Shown: positions 1 through 5,693, numbered from the stretch's first letter. The stretch is 5,780 nt of DNA from Armatimonadota bacterium (GCA_011773575.1 WVXJ01000026.1:1-5780); one strand, 5' to 3'. Made by a program: numbers and translations. The notes: generated by a model not told the origin, from the letters alone.

Positions 1-750
1 GAGGAACTCCGCGCCGATGCGGCGGTCCGCGCCCATCCCTTTCACCACCTGGACGACATCCGCGCCGACTTTCTCGCAGAGTTCCGCGATGGAGTTGATG
101 AAAGATATCTTGGTGGCGAGATAGGCATTGGAGGCATATTTGATGATCTCCGCGCTCTCCACATCACAGATGAGCATCTGCCGCTCCAGCGGCGCATAGA
201 GCTCGACGAGTTTCAGCGCGGCTTGCGGGTTGGATGCCCCGATGACGATGCGATCCGGCCGCAGGCTGTCGGCAATGGCATTTCCCTCTCGCAGGAACTC
301 GGGGTTGGAGACTACATCAAAGTCAGCTCCTTCCGGCTTGTTCTCTTCAAGGATGCGGCCCACCAGATCGCCCGTTCCCACAGGCACGGTGCTCTTGTTG
401 ACCACCACCTTGTGGTTATTCATGGCTTTAGCGACGGCCTTTGCGGCGCCCTCCACATGGGACAAATCACTGGTGCCATCTTCGGCAGGGGGAGTGTCAA
501 CACAGATGAAGATTACCTCTGAACGCCTGACTGCATCGGCGGTATCGCTGGTGAAGTCCAGCCGCCCGTCGGCGTGATTGCGAGTAACCATCTCCTCCAT
601 GCCGGGCTCATAGAAGGGCATTTTGCCCGCCTTCAGCCCCTGCACTTTCTCTTCATCAATGTCCACGGCGATGACGTCATTGCCCTGGTCCGCAAGAACC
701 GCGGCGGTTACCAGGCCGACGTATCCTGTTCCGATTACTGCAATCTGCAT
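1..750 (-). CDS. ugd: UDP-glucose 6-dehydrogenase, N-terminal 250 residues (cut by window edge)
   Basis: The family oxidises UDP-glucose to UDP-glucuronate with two NAD+ in the cytoplasm, supplying precursor for capsule, exopolysaccharide or lipid modification. My translation begins MQIAVIGTGYVGLVTA, a Rossmann GxGxxG loop (G7, G9, G12), with D30 ending the second strand as the likely NAD ribose ligand. Further family marks are YEPG (47-50), GRLDFTSD (62-69), VDTPP (84-88), NKSTVPVGTG (118-127), SNPEFLREG (148-156) and EIIKYASNAYLATK (201-214), holding the catalytic lysine K204 and N208. The catalytic cysteine (GGxCFPKD region) and the UDP-binding C-terminal domain lie beyond base 1; the family is about 430-450 residues, so roughly 40% is missing by truncation of the window, not of the gene. 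VDTPP replaces the commoner VGTPP, but that position varies in related dehydrogenases. The ATG has a strong ribosome site. It lies 35 bases after the HAD gene on the same strand, so co-transcription is likely. A UDP-ManNAc dehydrogenase is less likely given EFLREG and KYASNAYLA. Confidence 0.95.
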   Translation of the reverse strand, partial: MQIAVIGTGYVGLVTAAVLADQGNDVIAVDIDEEKVQGLKAGKMPFYEPGMEEMVTRNHADGRLDFTSDTADAVRRSEVIFICVDTPPAEDGTSDLSHVEGAAKAVAKAMNNHKVVVNKSTVPVGTGDLVGRILEENKPEGADFDVVSNPEFLREGNAIADSLRPDRIVIGASNPQAALKLVELYAPLERQMLICDVESAEIIKYASNAYLATKISFINSIAELCEKVGADVVQVVKGMGADRRIGAEFL

Positions 751-758
751 TCAGGCTG

Positions 759-765
759 CCTCCTT
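759..765 (-). promoter_or_regulatory. Ribosome binding site of ugd
   Basis: On the minus strand this reads AAGGAGG, a near-perfect Shine-Dalgarno, 8 bases before the ATG at 750-748. It fixes the start of the dehydrogenase and lies in the 35-base gap after the HAD gene. Confidence 0.85.
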
Positions 766-785
766 CATGAAGTTCCTCAGCCCAA

Positions 786-1502
786 CTACTTAGATTCCTG
801 CTGGCTCGCTTCTTCTCCTTTACCGCGCAGATAGAGCAGACTCTGACGAAGTGAAGGAAGAACCGCGAGCGCGCCGGAGAAATCCTCCGGCCGGGCATAA
901 CGCGTTACCACCGCCAAACAAGACATACCGGCCGCGACCGCCGCCTGCACTCCTGTGGGTGAATCCTCGAACACCAGACATGCTTCCGGAGCCAGCCCCA
1001 GTTTCTTCGCTGCGAGCAGGTAGATATCAGGCGCCGGTTTCGGTCGTTCCACATCTTCCCCGCATATTATGACCGCAAAATGCGAACGATAATCCCCGCC
1101 CTCCGGCCTCCCCTCGAAAAGCCTTTGCAGCACTATTTCCACATATTGGCGGGGCGAAGATGACACGATAGCCTGTGTCAAGCCCCAGCGGCTTGCCTCT
1201 TCGCTCACCTCCCAGAAACCCTCCATGGCATGGATGGGCTCTTGGGAGATGGTCTCCACGTAGATTTGGCGGCGCTCTTTCAGCAATTCCTCGGGCTCTT
1301 CGGAGAGATTGTACTTCGGCTTCAATTGGCGCAGATTGGTGATCTCATCATAGCCCAACAGGCTGTCCATCATACTCTCCGGCAGGTTAATGCCCCGCCT
1401 TGCCAGAAGAGTCTGAAAAGCGCGAAATTGATAAGGCTCGGTATCAACAATCAGCCCATCGAGATCGAAGAGCACTGCCTGGAAATAAGTGCGGGTGGTC
1501 AT
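786..1502 (-). CDS. HAD-superfamily hydrolase, beta-phosphoglucomutase/phosphatase-like (subfamily IA)
   Basis: A 238-residue cytoplasmic enzyme with all four HAD motifs. Motif I is FDLDGLIVDTE (12-22), with D13 as nucleophile and D15 as acid/base. A helical cap domain spans about 23-95. Motif II is the serine-rich VSSSP (113-117). Motif III is K155 in RPKPAPDIY, and motif IV is FEDSPTGVQAA (178-188), whose E179 and D180 would bind Mg2+. Length and the PAPDIYLLAAKKLG and DSPTGVQAA blocks fit the beta-phosphoglucomutase-like and sugar-phosphatase group. The substrate cannot be read from sequence: beta-glucose-1-phosphate, other sugar phosphates or 2-phosphoglycolate are possible. The ATG at 1502-1500 puts motif I at the usual distance from the N-terminus, though no clear Shine-Dalgarno precedes it. 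A longer frame from a TTG at 1619 would add 39 residues translated from an intergenic repeat and is unlikely. About 14 residues near 129-142 (FEGRPEGGDYRSHF) look like a loop insertion. The gene precedes ugd, suggesting a role in sugar-nucleotide supply (inference). Confidence 0.9.
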   Translation of the reverse strand: MTTRTYFQAVLFDLDGLIVDTEPYQFRAFQTLLARRGINLPESMMDSLLGYDEITNLRQLKPKYNLSEEPEELLKERRQIYVETISQEPIHAMEGFWEVSEEASRWGLTQAIVSSSPRQYVEIVLQRLFEGRPEGGDYRSHFAVIICGEDVERPKPAPDIYLLAAKKLGLAPEACLVFEDSPTGVQAAVAAGMSCLAVVTRYARPEDFSGALAVLPSLRQSLLYLRGKGEEASQQESK

Positions 1503-1553
1503 GCTGAAAGGATGATTTCGACGAGAAGAGCGATTTACCTGCTGTGGAAGAAG

Positions 1554-1576
1554 AGTTGAGAGTTCAGGGTTGAGAG
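1554..1576. repeat. TTGAGAGTTCAG-type intergenic repeat, copy 1
   Basis: A 23-base tract built of AGTTGAGAG, TTCAGG and GTTGAGAG units, followed by a further partial unit (TTGAGGG) to 1583. It matches the copy at 3302-3324 at 22 of 23 positions by my alignment. It sits in the gap between the divergent HAD and DUF4139 genes. Short internally repetitive tracts of this kind occur dispersed in intergenic DNA of some environmental bacteria, as far as I recall. Its function is unknown. Confidence 0.75.
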
Positions 1577-1590
1577 TTGAGGGTAGCAAG

Positions 1591-1633
1591 GGAATTTCGG
1601 CGGTCCTGCCGGTGTCCAAAGAAGTAAAATTCC
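1591..1633. repeat. Inverted repeat in the leader of the DUF4139 gene
   Basis: The perfect 7-base arms GGAATTT (1591-1597) and AAATTCC (1627-1633) enclose a smaller CGGC/GCCG pair (1598-1601 and 1608-1611). The 3' arm ends 3 bases before the Shine-Dalgarno of the DUF4139 gene. A structured leader or an operator is possible, but the loop is long and chance is not excluded. No sigma70-like promoter stands out in the 146-base gap. Confidence 0.35.
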
Positions 1634-1636
1634 TGA

Positions 1637-1642
1637 GAGGAG
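1637..1642 (+). promoter_or_regulatory. Ribosome binding site of the DUF4139 gene
   Basis: GAGGAG lies 6 bases before the ATG at 1649. It supports that start, which also places a normal signal peptide at the protein's N-terminus. Confidence 0.75.
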
Positions 1643-1648
1643 ACAGCC

Positions 1649-3265
1649 ATGAGAGTACGAGACTGCTGGGTGATGATTATTGCGGCGGCTTTTGTTCTGA
1701 GCGCGGCCGCCGTCTACGCGGGCGAGAAAGACCTTCCGGAGGTGAAGACCAAGGTATCACAGGTGGCGATCTTCAAGGACGGCTATGGGTTCTTCGTCCG
1801 CACCGGCGAGAGCAGGTTGGAGAAGGGCTGGGCGGAATTTGATGTAGTCCCCAGTGCCGTGCTTGGGACCGTATGGGTCTATACCGACCGGAGCAATGAA
1901 GCAGTGGACCTGCTGGTTCGCGGCACAAAGAAAGTGGAGCGCACGGGCAAAGTCGCCAACATGTTCGCACTGTTGGGGGAGAACATTGGCGCCGAGGTAG
2001 TGTTAACGCTTCCAGAGAAGATGAAGATCTCCGGCACCCTCGTCTATGTTTCCGAGGTCACGGGGCAAGTCACTTCGCGCGGGCGTTCAGCGATTCGGCC
2101 AAGGAACCCGGAACCTTTCGTAGTCCTGGAAACCGAAGAAGGCTCGATAGTTATTTTCCGATTTTGGCAGATACAGCAGATCGAATTCCAGAAAAAGCCT
2201 GTGCTCGATACTGCACTGGACCCCGAAGAAAGGCCGGTGCTAAGGGCGAAAGTGCTCACGAGGAGAGATAAGGCGAATTTGGGCCTCGCCTATCTGGAGT
2301 CAGGCATCCGCTGGCTGCCGAGTTACCTAGTGATAGTGAAGGATGATGAGCGGGCGCTGATAAGCCTGCGCGCCACAGTGATGAATGATGCGGAGGACCT
2401 AGAGGGAACGCGGCTCAGCATGGTGATCGGTGTTCCCCACTTCTCCGCCAAGGGAGAACTTGACCCCATTGGTCTGCGAGAGACGTTGGCCGACACCGCC
2501 GAGTTCCGCCAAGTAGGCCGGGCGATGATGTCGCAGGCGGCAATGCCCGCGGCTGCAGGCTATGCAGACTTTATGAGGGAAGAACGTGTGCTGGGGCAGC
2601 CCAGACCACCTGGGCCAAGCGGGCGACCCCTGCCGCCACCTCCTGGGGAACTCGCGGGAGTGGGAATGGAAGAACTCTATCTTTACCACAAGGACGACAT
2701 TACCCTGCTTAAGGGGGAGCGTGTGCAGATCTCCCTTCTCAGCGGAGAAGTGCCATATAAGACCATCTATCAGTGGGACGCGAACAAGGGTGAGGAGGTG
2801 TGGCAGTGTCTGAAACTCACCAATACCTTGAAAGCGCCGTGGACCACCGGCCTTGCCATGACGGTAAAGGAGGGCCAGCCCTTGGGCCAGGATATGCTCG
2901 AATACACACCTCCGGCGGCAACCACGACTCTGAAAGTCACGCAGGCTCCCGCCATTCGCGTCAGCCTGAAAGAGACGGAGATAGCCCGCGGCGAGCCGGA
3001 GCGCATTGGCAACCGAACCTGGAGCCTGGTCACCATAGAGGGAGAGTTGAAACTGGAGAACTACAAGAAGAAGGCGGTCCAGGTGGAAGTGCGGAAGACG
3101 GTCAGCGGACAGGTGGAGATTCCTTCCGACATCGCGGAGATAACCGTGGAACCGAGCCCCGATAGAGGGCTGAATCCTTTAGCACATCTGAAGTGGGAAA
3201 TCTCGATAGGCGCCGGTGAAACGAAGATACTCACATACCAATGCGCAACCTATGTGAGGATATAG
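1649..3265 (+). CDS. Exported DUF4139 domain-containing protein, function unknown
   Basis: A 538-residue protein with a classic signal peptide: positive start (MRVRD), hydrophobic stretch WVMIIAAAFVLSAAA (7-21) and a VYA|GE cleavage site after residue 24. No later membrane segment or lipobox is evident, so it should be periplasmic or secreted. The mature start VSQVAIFKDGYGFFVRTGE (37-55) opens an N-terminal beta domain. The block LAYLESGIRWLPSYLVIV (213-230), then SLRATVMNDAEDLEGTRLSMVIGVP (239-263), is the hallmark first half of DUF4139. A proline-rich linker (about 317-333) precedes the second half, seen as LTNTLKAPWTTGLAMTV (390-406), LKLENYKKKAVQVEVRKTV (467-485) and the final LKWEISIGAGETKILTYQC (514-532). 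DUF4139 proteins, including the MuiA type, have no established biochemical activity, and I see no catalytic motif. The C-terminus is predicted beta-rich. The gene stands alone on its strand, divergent from the HAD gene and flanked by near-identical repeats. The domain call is from motif memory, not a profile search. Confidence 0.8.
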   Translation: MRVRDCWVMIIAAAFVLSAAAVYAGEKDLPEVKTKVSQVAIFKDGYGFFVRTGESRLEKGWAEFDVVPSAVLGTVWVYTDRSNEAVDLLVRGTKKVERTGKVANMFALLGENIGAEVVLTLPEKMKISGTLVYVSEVTGQVTSRGRSAIRPRNPEPFVVLETEEGSIVIFRFWQIQQIEFQKKPVLDTALDPEERPVLRAKVLTRRDKANLGLAYLESGIRWLPSYLVIVKDDERALISLRATVMNDAEDLEGTRLSMVIGVPHFSAKGELDPIGLRETLADTAEFRQVGRAMMSQAAMPAAAGYADFMREERVLGQPRPPGPSGRPLPPPPGELAGVGMEELYLYHKDDITLLKGERVQISLLSGEVPYKTIYQWDANKGEEVWQCLKLTNTLKAPWTTGLAMTVKEGQPLGQDMLEYTPPAATTTLKVTQAPAIRVSLKETEIARGEPERIGNRTWSLVTIEGELKLENYKKKAVQVEVRKTVSGQVEIPSDIAEITVEPSPDRGLNPLAHLKWEISIGAGETKILTYQCATYVRI

Positions 3266-3278
3266 GGAAAGGGTCGAT

Positions 3279-3297
3279 CCCGCCAGCCATCGGCGGG
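3279..3297. repeat. CCCGCC/GGCGGG hairpin downstream of the DUF4139 gene
   Basis: The perfect 6-base arms CCCGCC (3279-3284) and GGCGGG (3292-3297) flank a 7-base loop, 13 bases after the stop codon. No T-run follows (TAAAAG), so it is not a classic intrinsic terminator, though it may stabilise or end the transcript. The same arms recur at 4478-4503, suggesting a dispersed intergenic palindrome. Confidence 0.6.
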
Positions 3298-3301
3298 TAA
3301 A

Positions 3302-3324
3302 AGTTGAGAGTTCAGAGTTGAGAG
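3302..3324. repeat. TTGAGAGTTCAG-type intergenic repeat, copy 2
   Basis: This copy matches 1554-1576 in the same orientation, with a single difference (A for G at the 15th base). It lies 37 bases after the DUF4139 stop codon and 4 bases after the CCCGCC hairpin. Confidence 0.75.
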
Positions 3325-3362
3325 AGGCGAGGGGCTGTTTTCTGTTTCACAGACAGGCCTGG

Positions 3363-3413
3363 GGCTTGCAGGAGAGTCCTGGATTGGCGGAGAATTAGTC
3401 CAAGGCTTGCAGG
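3363..3413 (+). repeat. Pair of GGCTTGCAGG direct repeats upstream of the ribokinase promoter
   Basis: GGCTTGCAGG occurs at 3363-3372 and again at 3404-3413, start to start 41 bases (about four helical turns). Both lie upstream of the putative promoter at 3447-3476. They could be activator or repressor half-sites, but could also be leftovers of an intergenic repeat. The rest of the 3325-3446 gap shows no gene. Confidence 0.35.
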
Positions 3414-3446
3414 GCAGGAGCGCATTTGAGTACGCTTGTGTGAGTG

Positions 3447-3476
3447 TTGACGTGAAGGCCCCTGCGAGTATCTAAT
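3447..3476 (+). promoter_or_regulatory. Putative sigma70-type promoter of the ribokinase gene
   Basis: TTGACG (3447-3452, 5 of 6 to TTGACA), an 18-base spacer and TCTAAT (3471-3476, 5 of 6 to TATAAT). Transcription would start near 3483, giving a leader of about 35 bases before the ATG at 3517. This is the best promoter match I see in the window. The consensus used is that of E. coli sigma70 and may not suit this host. Confidence 0.5.
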
Positions 3477-3502
3477 ATCGGCGAATCGCGAAATTTCCTT
3501 CG

Positions 3503-3508
3503 AAGGAG
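3503..3508 (+). promoter_or_regulatory. Ribosome binding site of rbsK, inside a palindrome
   Basis: AAGGAG lies 8 bases before the ATG at 3517. It forms the right half of the perfect 12-base palindrome TCCTTCGAAGGA (3496-3507). As RNA this could form a 4-base stem with a tetraloop over the Shine-Dalgarno, probably too weak to block translation. Confidence 0.75.
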
Positions 3509-3516
3509 AAGATACG

Positions 3517-4455
3517 ATGGGAGCAAAGATTCTGGTGGTCGGCAGTATCAATATGGATCTGGTGGTCAGGGCGCAGCGGTTTCCAGTGGCCGGCGAGACT
3601 CTTCGCGGTGAGGGCTTTAAAGTCGTTCCAGGGGGGAAAGGGTCAAATCAAGCGGTCGCGGCGAGCCGGCTGGGAGGGTCGGTGAAGATGGTGGGGCGCG
3701 TGGGCGCGGATACTTTCGGGCCCACACTGCGTAAGACCCTGGAAGACGCCGGAGTGGATGCCACTGAAGTAAAGGCCGACCCCAATGCCGCCACCGGGGT
3801 CGCTTTCATTATTCTCGACGCCTCCGGGCAAAACAGCATCATCATTGCCCAGGGAGCGAACCTGAGTGTCCGGCCCGAGGATCTGCGCACCCTGGAACCG
3901 CTTTTTGAGAAGAGCGATGTCCTCCTGCTTCAGTTGGAAATTCCCATGGAGAGTGTGGAAGCGGCGGTGAAGATGGCGAAAGAAAAAGACGTCAAAGTGG
4001 TTGTGGACGCGGGGCCGCCGACGCCGCTCTCGGATGAATTGATAAAACAGATAGATGTTCTCTCGCCGAATGAGACAGAGGCTTCCGCGCTGTTGGGCCG
4101 GGAAGTTGCGGCAACCGCTCAAGATGCGAAAAAGGCCTGCAAGGAATTGCTGGCAAAAGGCGCCGGCTCAGTGGTCTTCAAACTGGGTGAGCGGGGCTGT
4201 ATGATCGCGACGGAAAAGGGAACGGAACGGCTGCCTTCCTACATTGTGGATGTGGTTGACACCACCGGCGCGGGCGATGCCTTCACCGCCGCGCTTGCCG
4301 TTGCCCTGGGAGAAGGCAAAGACCTGAAGGAGGCTTCCGCATTTGCCAGCGCCGCGGGCGCGCTGGCGGTAACGAAATTCGGCGCGCAGCCCTCCATGCC
4401 CAGCCGCGCCGATGCTGACAAATTCCTCGCCAACCCGCCCAAAACGCGGGACTGA
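3517..4455 (+). CDS. rbsK: Ribokinase (PfkB family)
   Basis: The family phosphorylates D-ribose to ribose-5-phosphate with ATP in the cytoplasm, feeding the pentose phosphate pathway. The 312-residue length is normal. GSINMDLVV (9-17) carries the sugar-binding D14. PGGKGSNQAVAASRLGG (38-54) is PfkB signature 1. LQLEIP (139-144) has the conserved sugar-contacting glutamate E141. SPNETEA (183-189) is the typical N-E motif near the phosphate and Mg2+ site. VVDTTGAGDAFTAALAVAL (246-264) is signature 2, with catalytic base D254 and the GAGD anion hole. The end, GALAVTKFGAQPSMP (281-295), is the ribokinase-type monovalent-cation and adenine region and favours ribokinase over fructokinase or adenosine kinase. 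DAGPPTPL (164-171) replaces the usual NPAPA run. No rbs transporter, rbsD or LacI regulator lies nearby, so ribose may come from nucleoside breakdown (inference). Start chosen by Shine-Dalgarno and conserved N-terminus. Another pentose or a deoxyribose substrate cannot be excluded. Confidence 0.93.
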   Translation: MGAKILVVGSINMDLVVRAQRFPVAGETLRGEGFKVVPGGKGSNQAVAASRLGGSVKMVGRVGADTFGPTLRKTLEDAGVDATEVKADPNAATGVAFIILDASGQNSIIIAQGANLSVRPEDLRTLEPLFEKSDVLLLQLEIPMESVEAAVKMAKEKDVKVVVDAGPPTPLSDELIKQIDVLSPNETEASALLGREVAATAQDAKKACKELLAKGAGSVVFKLGERGCMIATEKGTERLPSYIVDVVDTTGAGDAFTAALAVALGEGKDLKEASAFASAAGALAVTKFGAQPSMPSRADADKFLANPPKTRD

Positions 4456-4462
4456 GGCATTT

Positions 4463-4512
4463 CACCGCAGAGACTTGCCCGCCGTAGCCTTGGCGGAGGC
4501 GGGACGCAGAGA
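4463..4512. repeat. Hairpin module between two GCAGAGA repeats
   Basis: GCAGAGA at 4467-4473 and at 4506-4512 bracket a hairpin with arms CCCGCC (4478-4483) and GGCGGG (4498-4503), which contains a smaller GCC/GGC pair (4487-4489 and 4492-4494). Left and right flanks read CACCGCAGAGAC and GACGCAGAGAATGAC. Joined, they would resemble an intergenic repeat I recall from environmental genomes, as if the hairpin had been inserted into it. It starts 7 bases after the rbsK stop. No T-run follows. Confidence 0.55.
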
Positions 4513-4520
4513 ATGACTTT

Positions 4521-4592
4521 GTAGGGCGGGGGTTCTAACCCCCGCCGCTTTGTTTGGAATTAGAATCACGGGCGTATGAGATGCGCCCCTAC
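4521..4592. repeat. 72-base element with inverted ends and two internal hairpins
   Basis: The ends are inverted: GTAGGGCG (4521-4528) and CGCCCCTAC (4584-4592, complement GTAGGGGCG, one extra G). Each end is part of its own hairpin. The first has the perfect 10-base arms GGCGGGGGTT (4525-4534) and AACCCCCGCC (4537-4546). The second has GGGCG (4570-4574) with CGCCC (4584-4588), extended by a G-U and an A-U pair. The middle is AT-richer. It could be a small non-autonomous or REP-like element. Target-site duplications are not evident. Confidence 0.5.
4525..4555 (+). terminator. Possible rho-independent terminator of rbsK
   Basis: A very stable 10-base GC-rich stem (arms at 4525-4534 and 4537-4546) is followed by GCTTTGTTT, only moderately U-rich. 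It lies 69 bases after the rbsK stop, between convergent genes, where a terminator is expected. On the opposite strand no U-run follows, so it would serve rbsK rather than rmuC. Confidence 0.4.
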
Positions 4593-4627
4593 TGAAGCTC
4601 TGGGACATCTTCCGCAGCGAAATACAA

Positions 4628-5647
4628 TCACGCTTCCCGCTGTTCTTCTCCTCCTGCGCCGATTTGGAGGCTGGTGATGCCGCTGTTGAGTTTGCTGAGG
4701 TGGGCGCTCATGTCATTGCGGGAGTTGCTGAGCATGGTGATGGCACGGGAGACGCGGCCTTCGAGTTCCTCCTGCAATGCACTGATGCTCTCTTGCGAGC
4801 TTTGCAAGTAGGCGTCCAATCTCTGAAAATCAATCTGCTGCGCGGTCTTCAAGATGGTCTGGAAGACGAGCAGGAGATAGGGCAGAAACATGCTGTAACT
4901 CACCAGTGCCACATTGGCGCAGAGGGTCTCCGCCTGGACTTCGCTGCAGAGGTCATATACCGCGTCCGGCACCGCCGCCACACCCCAATTCACGGTTAGG
5001 TTGGGGTCTATATATTTGCGGACTTCCTTGGCTTTATCGACTACGGCGCGCTCGATTTCTTTTTTCAGTGTTTGCTGCATATCCGCGTCTTCGCAATTGA
5101 CGAACTGTTCCAGCAGGTTCGTCGCCGCCCATTTGCTGTCTATGGGCAGAACGAGATTGTTGGGCAGACGCAGGCCGAATTCGACCACCTTATCTCCCAC
5201 CCTGAAATCTCGCACTTGCCATTCCGCCGGCAGTTTCGTGAACACAGTTTCGAGGATGTTTTCGCCGGCCAGGCCTTTCGTCTGGGTGCCGGCGATAATC
5301 CCTTCCAGCCGCCTTATCGAATCCGCGGTGCGCTGTTCGACTTCCCGGCGCGCCTTGGCATAGGTCTGCAGTTCCGTCAGATCATTCTCGGCGCGGGAGA
5401 GGGCCTCCCGGATGGAGTCGGTTCCCAGGACCTGGTTCTGCTCAATCTTGGTGACCCTTTCGGAGAGCGCGCCGATTCGCTCAATCAGGGCGGCCGTCTG
5501 TATCTGGTCTTGCTGGAGGGTTTGAGTGAGATTCTGCAGCGGCAGTGTGACATCCGCGCCCTGGGACCTGCGAAAGAGAGCGATAATGACCACGCCCAAT
5601 AGGATGATTACCAGAAGAACGAGCACACCAAGCAGTGCAGTTTCCAT
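4628..5647 (-). CDS. rmuC: RmuC-family protein (divergent, membrane-anchored)
   Basis: A 339-residue protein with an N-terminal membrane anchor (LLGVLVLLVIILLGVVIIAL, 5-24) followed by RR. A glutamine-rich, heptad-like coiled coil runs over about 35-118. The RmuC core follows: KGLAGENILETVFTKLP (124-140), DKVVEFGLRLP (152-162) and PIDSKW (168-173). Known RmuC proteins share the pattern GE...L, RPDVVVxLP and xxDSK, suggesting a PD-(D/E)XK nuclease-like fold. Here E129, E156 and D170/K172 would be the equivalents. A second conserved stretch is NWGVAAVPDAVYDLC (220-234). The C-terminal part (about 268-325) is again helical. E. coli RmuC is longer, about 475 residues; it limits inversions at short inverted repeats, and its biochemistry is unsettled. 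E156 stands where the usual aspartate of RPD would be, and the downstream part differs from the standard family, so this is a distant member. Start: AAAGGAG is 7 bases upstream. Convergent with rbsK, no partner in view. Confidence 0.75.
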   Translation of the reverse strand: METALLGVLVLLVIILLGVVIIALFRRSQGADVTLPLQNLTQTLQQDQIQTAALIERIGALSERVTKIEQNQVLGTDSIREALSRAENDLTELQTYAKARREVEQRTADSIRRLEGIIAGTQTKGLAGENILETVFTKLPAEWQVRDFRVGDKVVEFGLRLPNNLVLPIDSKWAATNLLEQFVNCEDADMQQTLKKEIERAVVDKAKEVRKYIDPNLTVNWGVAAVPDAVYDLCSEVQAETLCANVALVSYSMFLPYLLLVFQTILKTAQQIDFQRLDAYLQSSQESISALQEELEGRVSRAITMLSNSRNDMSAHLSKLNSGITSLQIGAGGEEQREA

Positions 5648-5654
5648 GAGAATG

Positions 5655-5661
5655 CTCCTTT
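5655..5661 (-). promoter_or_regulatory. Ribosome binding site of the rmuC-like gene
   Basis: On the minus strand this reads AAAGGAG, 7 bases before the ATG at 5647-5645. It supports the chosen start, which puts the membrane anchor at the very N-terminus. Confidence 0.8.
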
Positions 5662-5670
5662 GTCGCTAAT

Positions 5671-5693
5671 GGCAGGAGGCCGGGGCCCCTGCC
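5671..5693. repeat. GC-rich hairpin upstream of rmuC
   Basis: The arms GGCAGG (5671-5676) and CCTGCC (5688-5693) enclose a GC-only core that can pair further. It lies 24 bases upstream of the rmuC start codon, so it would fall in the leader or mark the end of an upstream gene. The rest of 5694-5780 shows another weak pairing, GAGGAG (5751-5756) with CTCCTC (5774-5779), and no clear promoter. Confidence 0.45.

Noticed and set aside
223..577. Two overlapping plus-strand frames of 99 and 115 residues.
   Set aside because: They are opposite the well-conserved ugd coding sequence and show no independent coding evidence.
751..768. A 5-codon frame on the minus strand (MKEAA, stop TGA directly before the ugd ATG), which contains the ugd Shine-Dalgarno.
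   Set aside because: It has only a weak GAGGA upstream, is far too short to judge, and could easily arise by chance. Translational coupling to ugd is possible but unsupported.
3266..3516. A possible small RNA or riboswitch in the 251-base gap upstream of rbsK.
   Set aside because: Apart from the short hairpin at 3279-3297 and a repeat pair, I found no multi-stem conserved fold or terminator with a U-run, and the predicted leader is only about 35 bases.
3643..4122. A 159-residue minus-strand frame within the ribokinase region.
   Set aside because: It is antisense to rbsK, whose motifs are continuous and complete; the composition is rich in R and H with no domain signal.
5072..5602. A 176-residue plus-strand frame opposite rmuC.
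   Set aside because: It is antisense to the rmuC-like gene, lacks a ribosome site or family motifs, and is explained by mirrored codon use.
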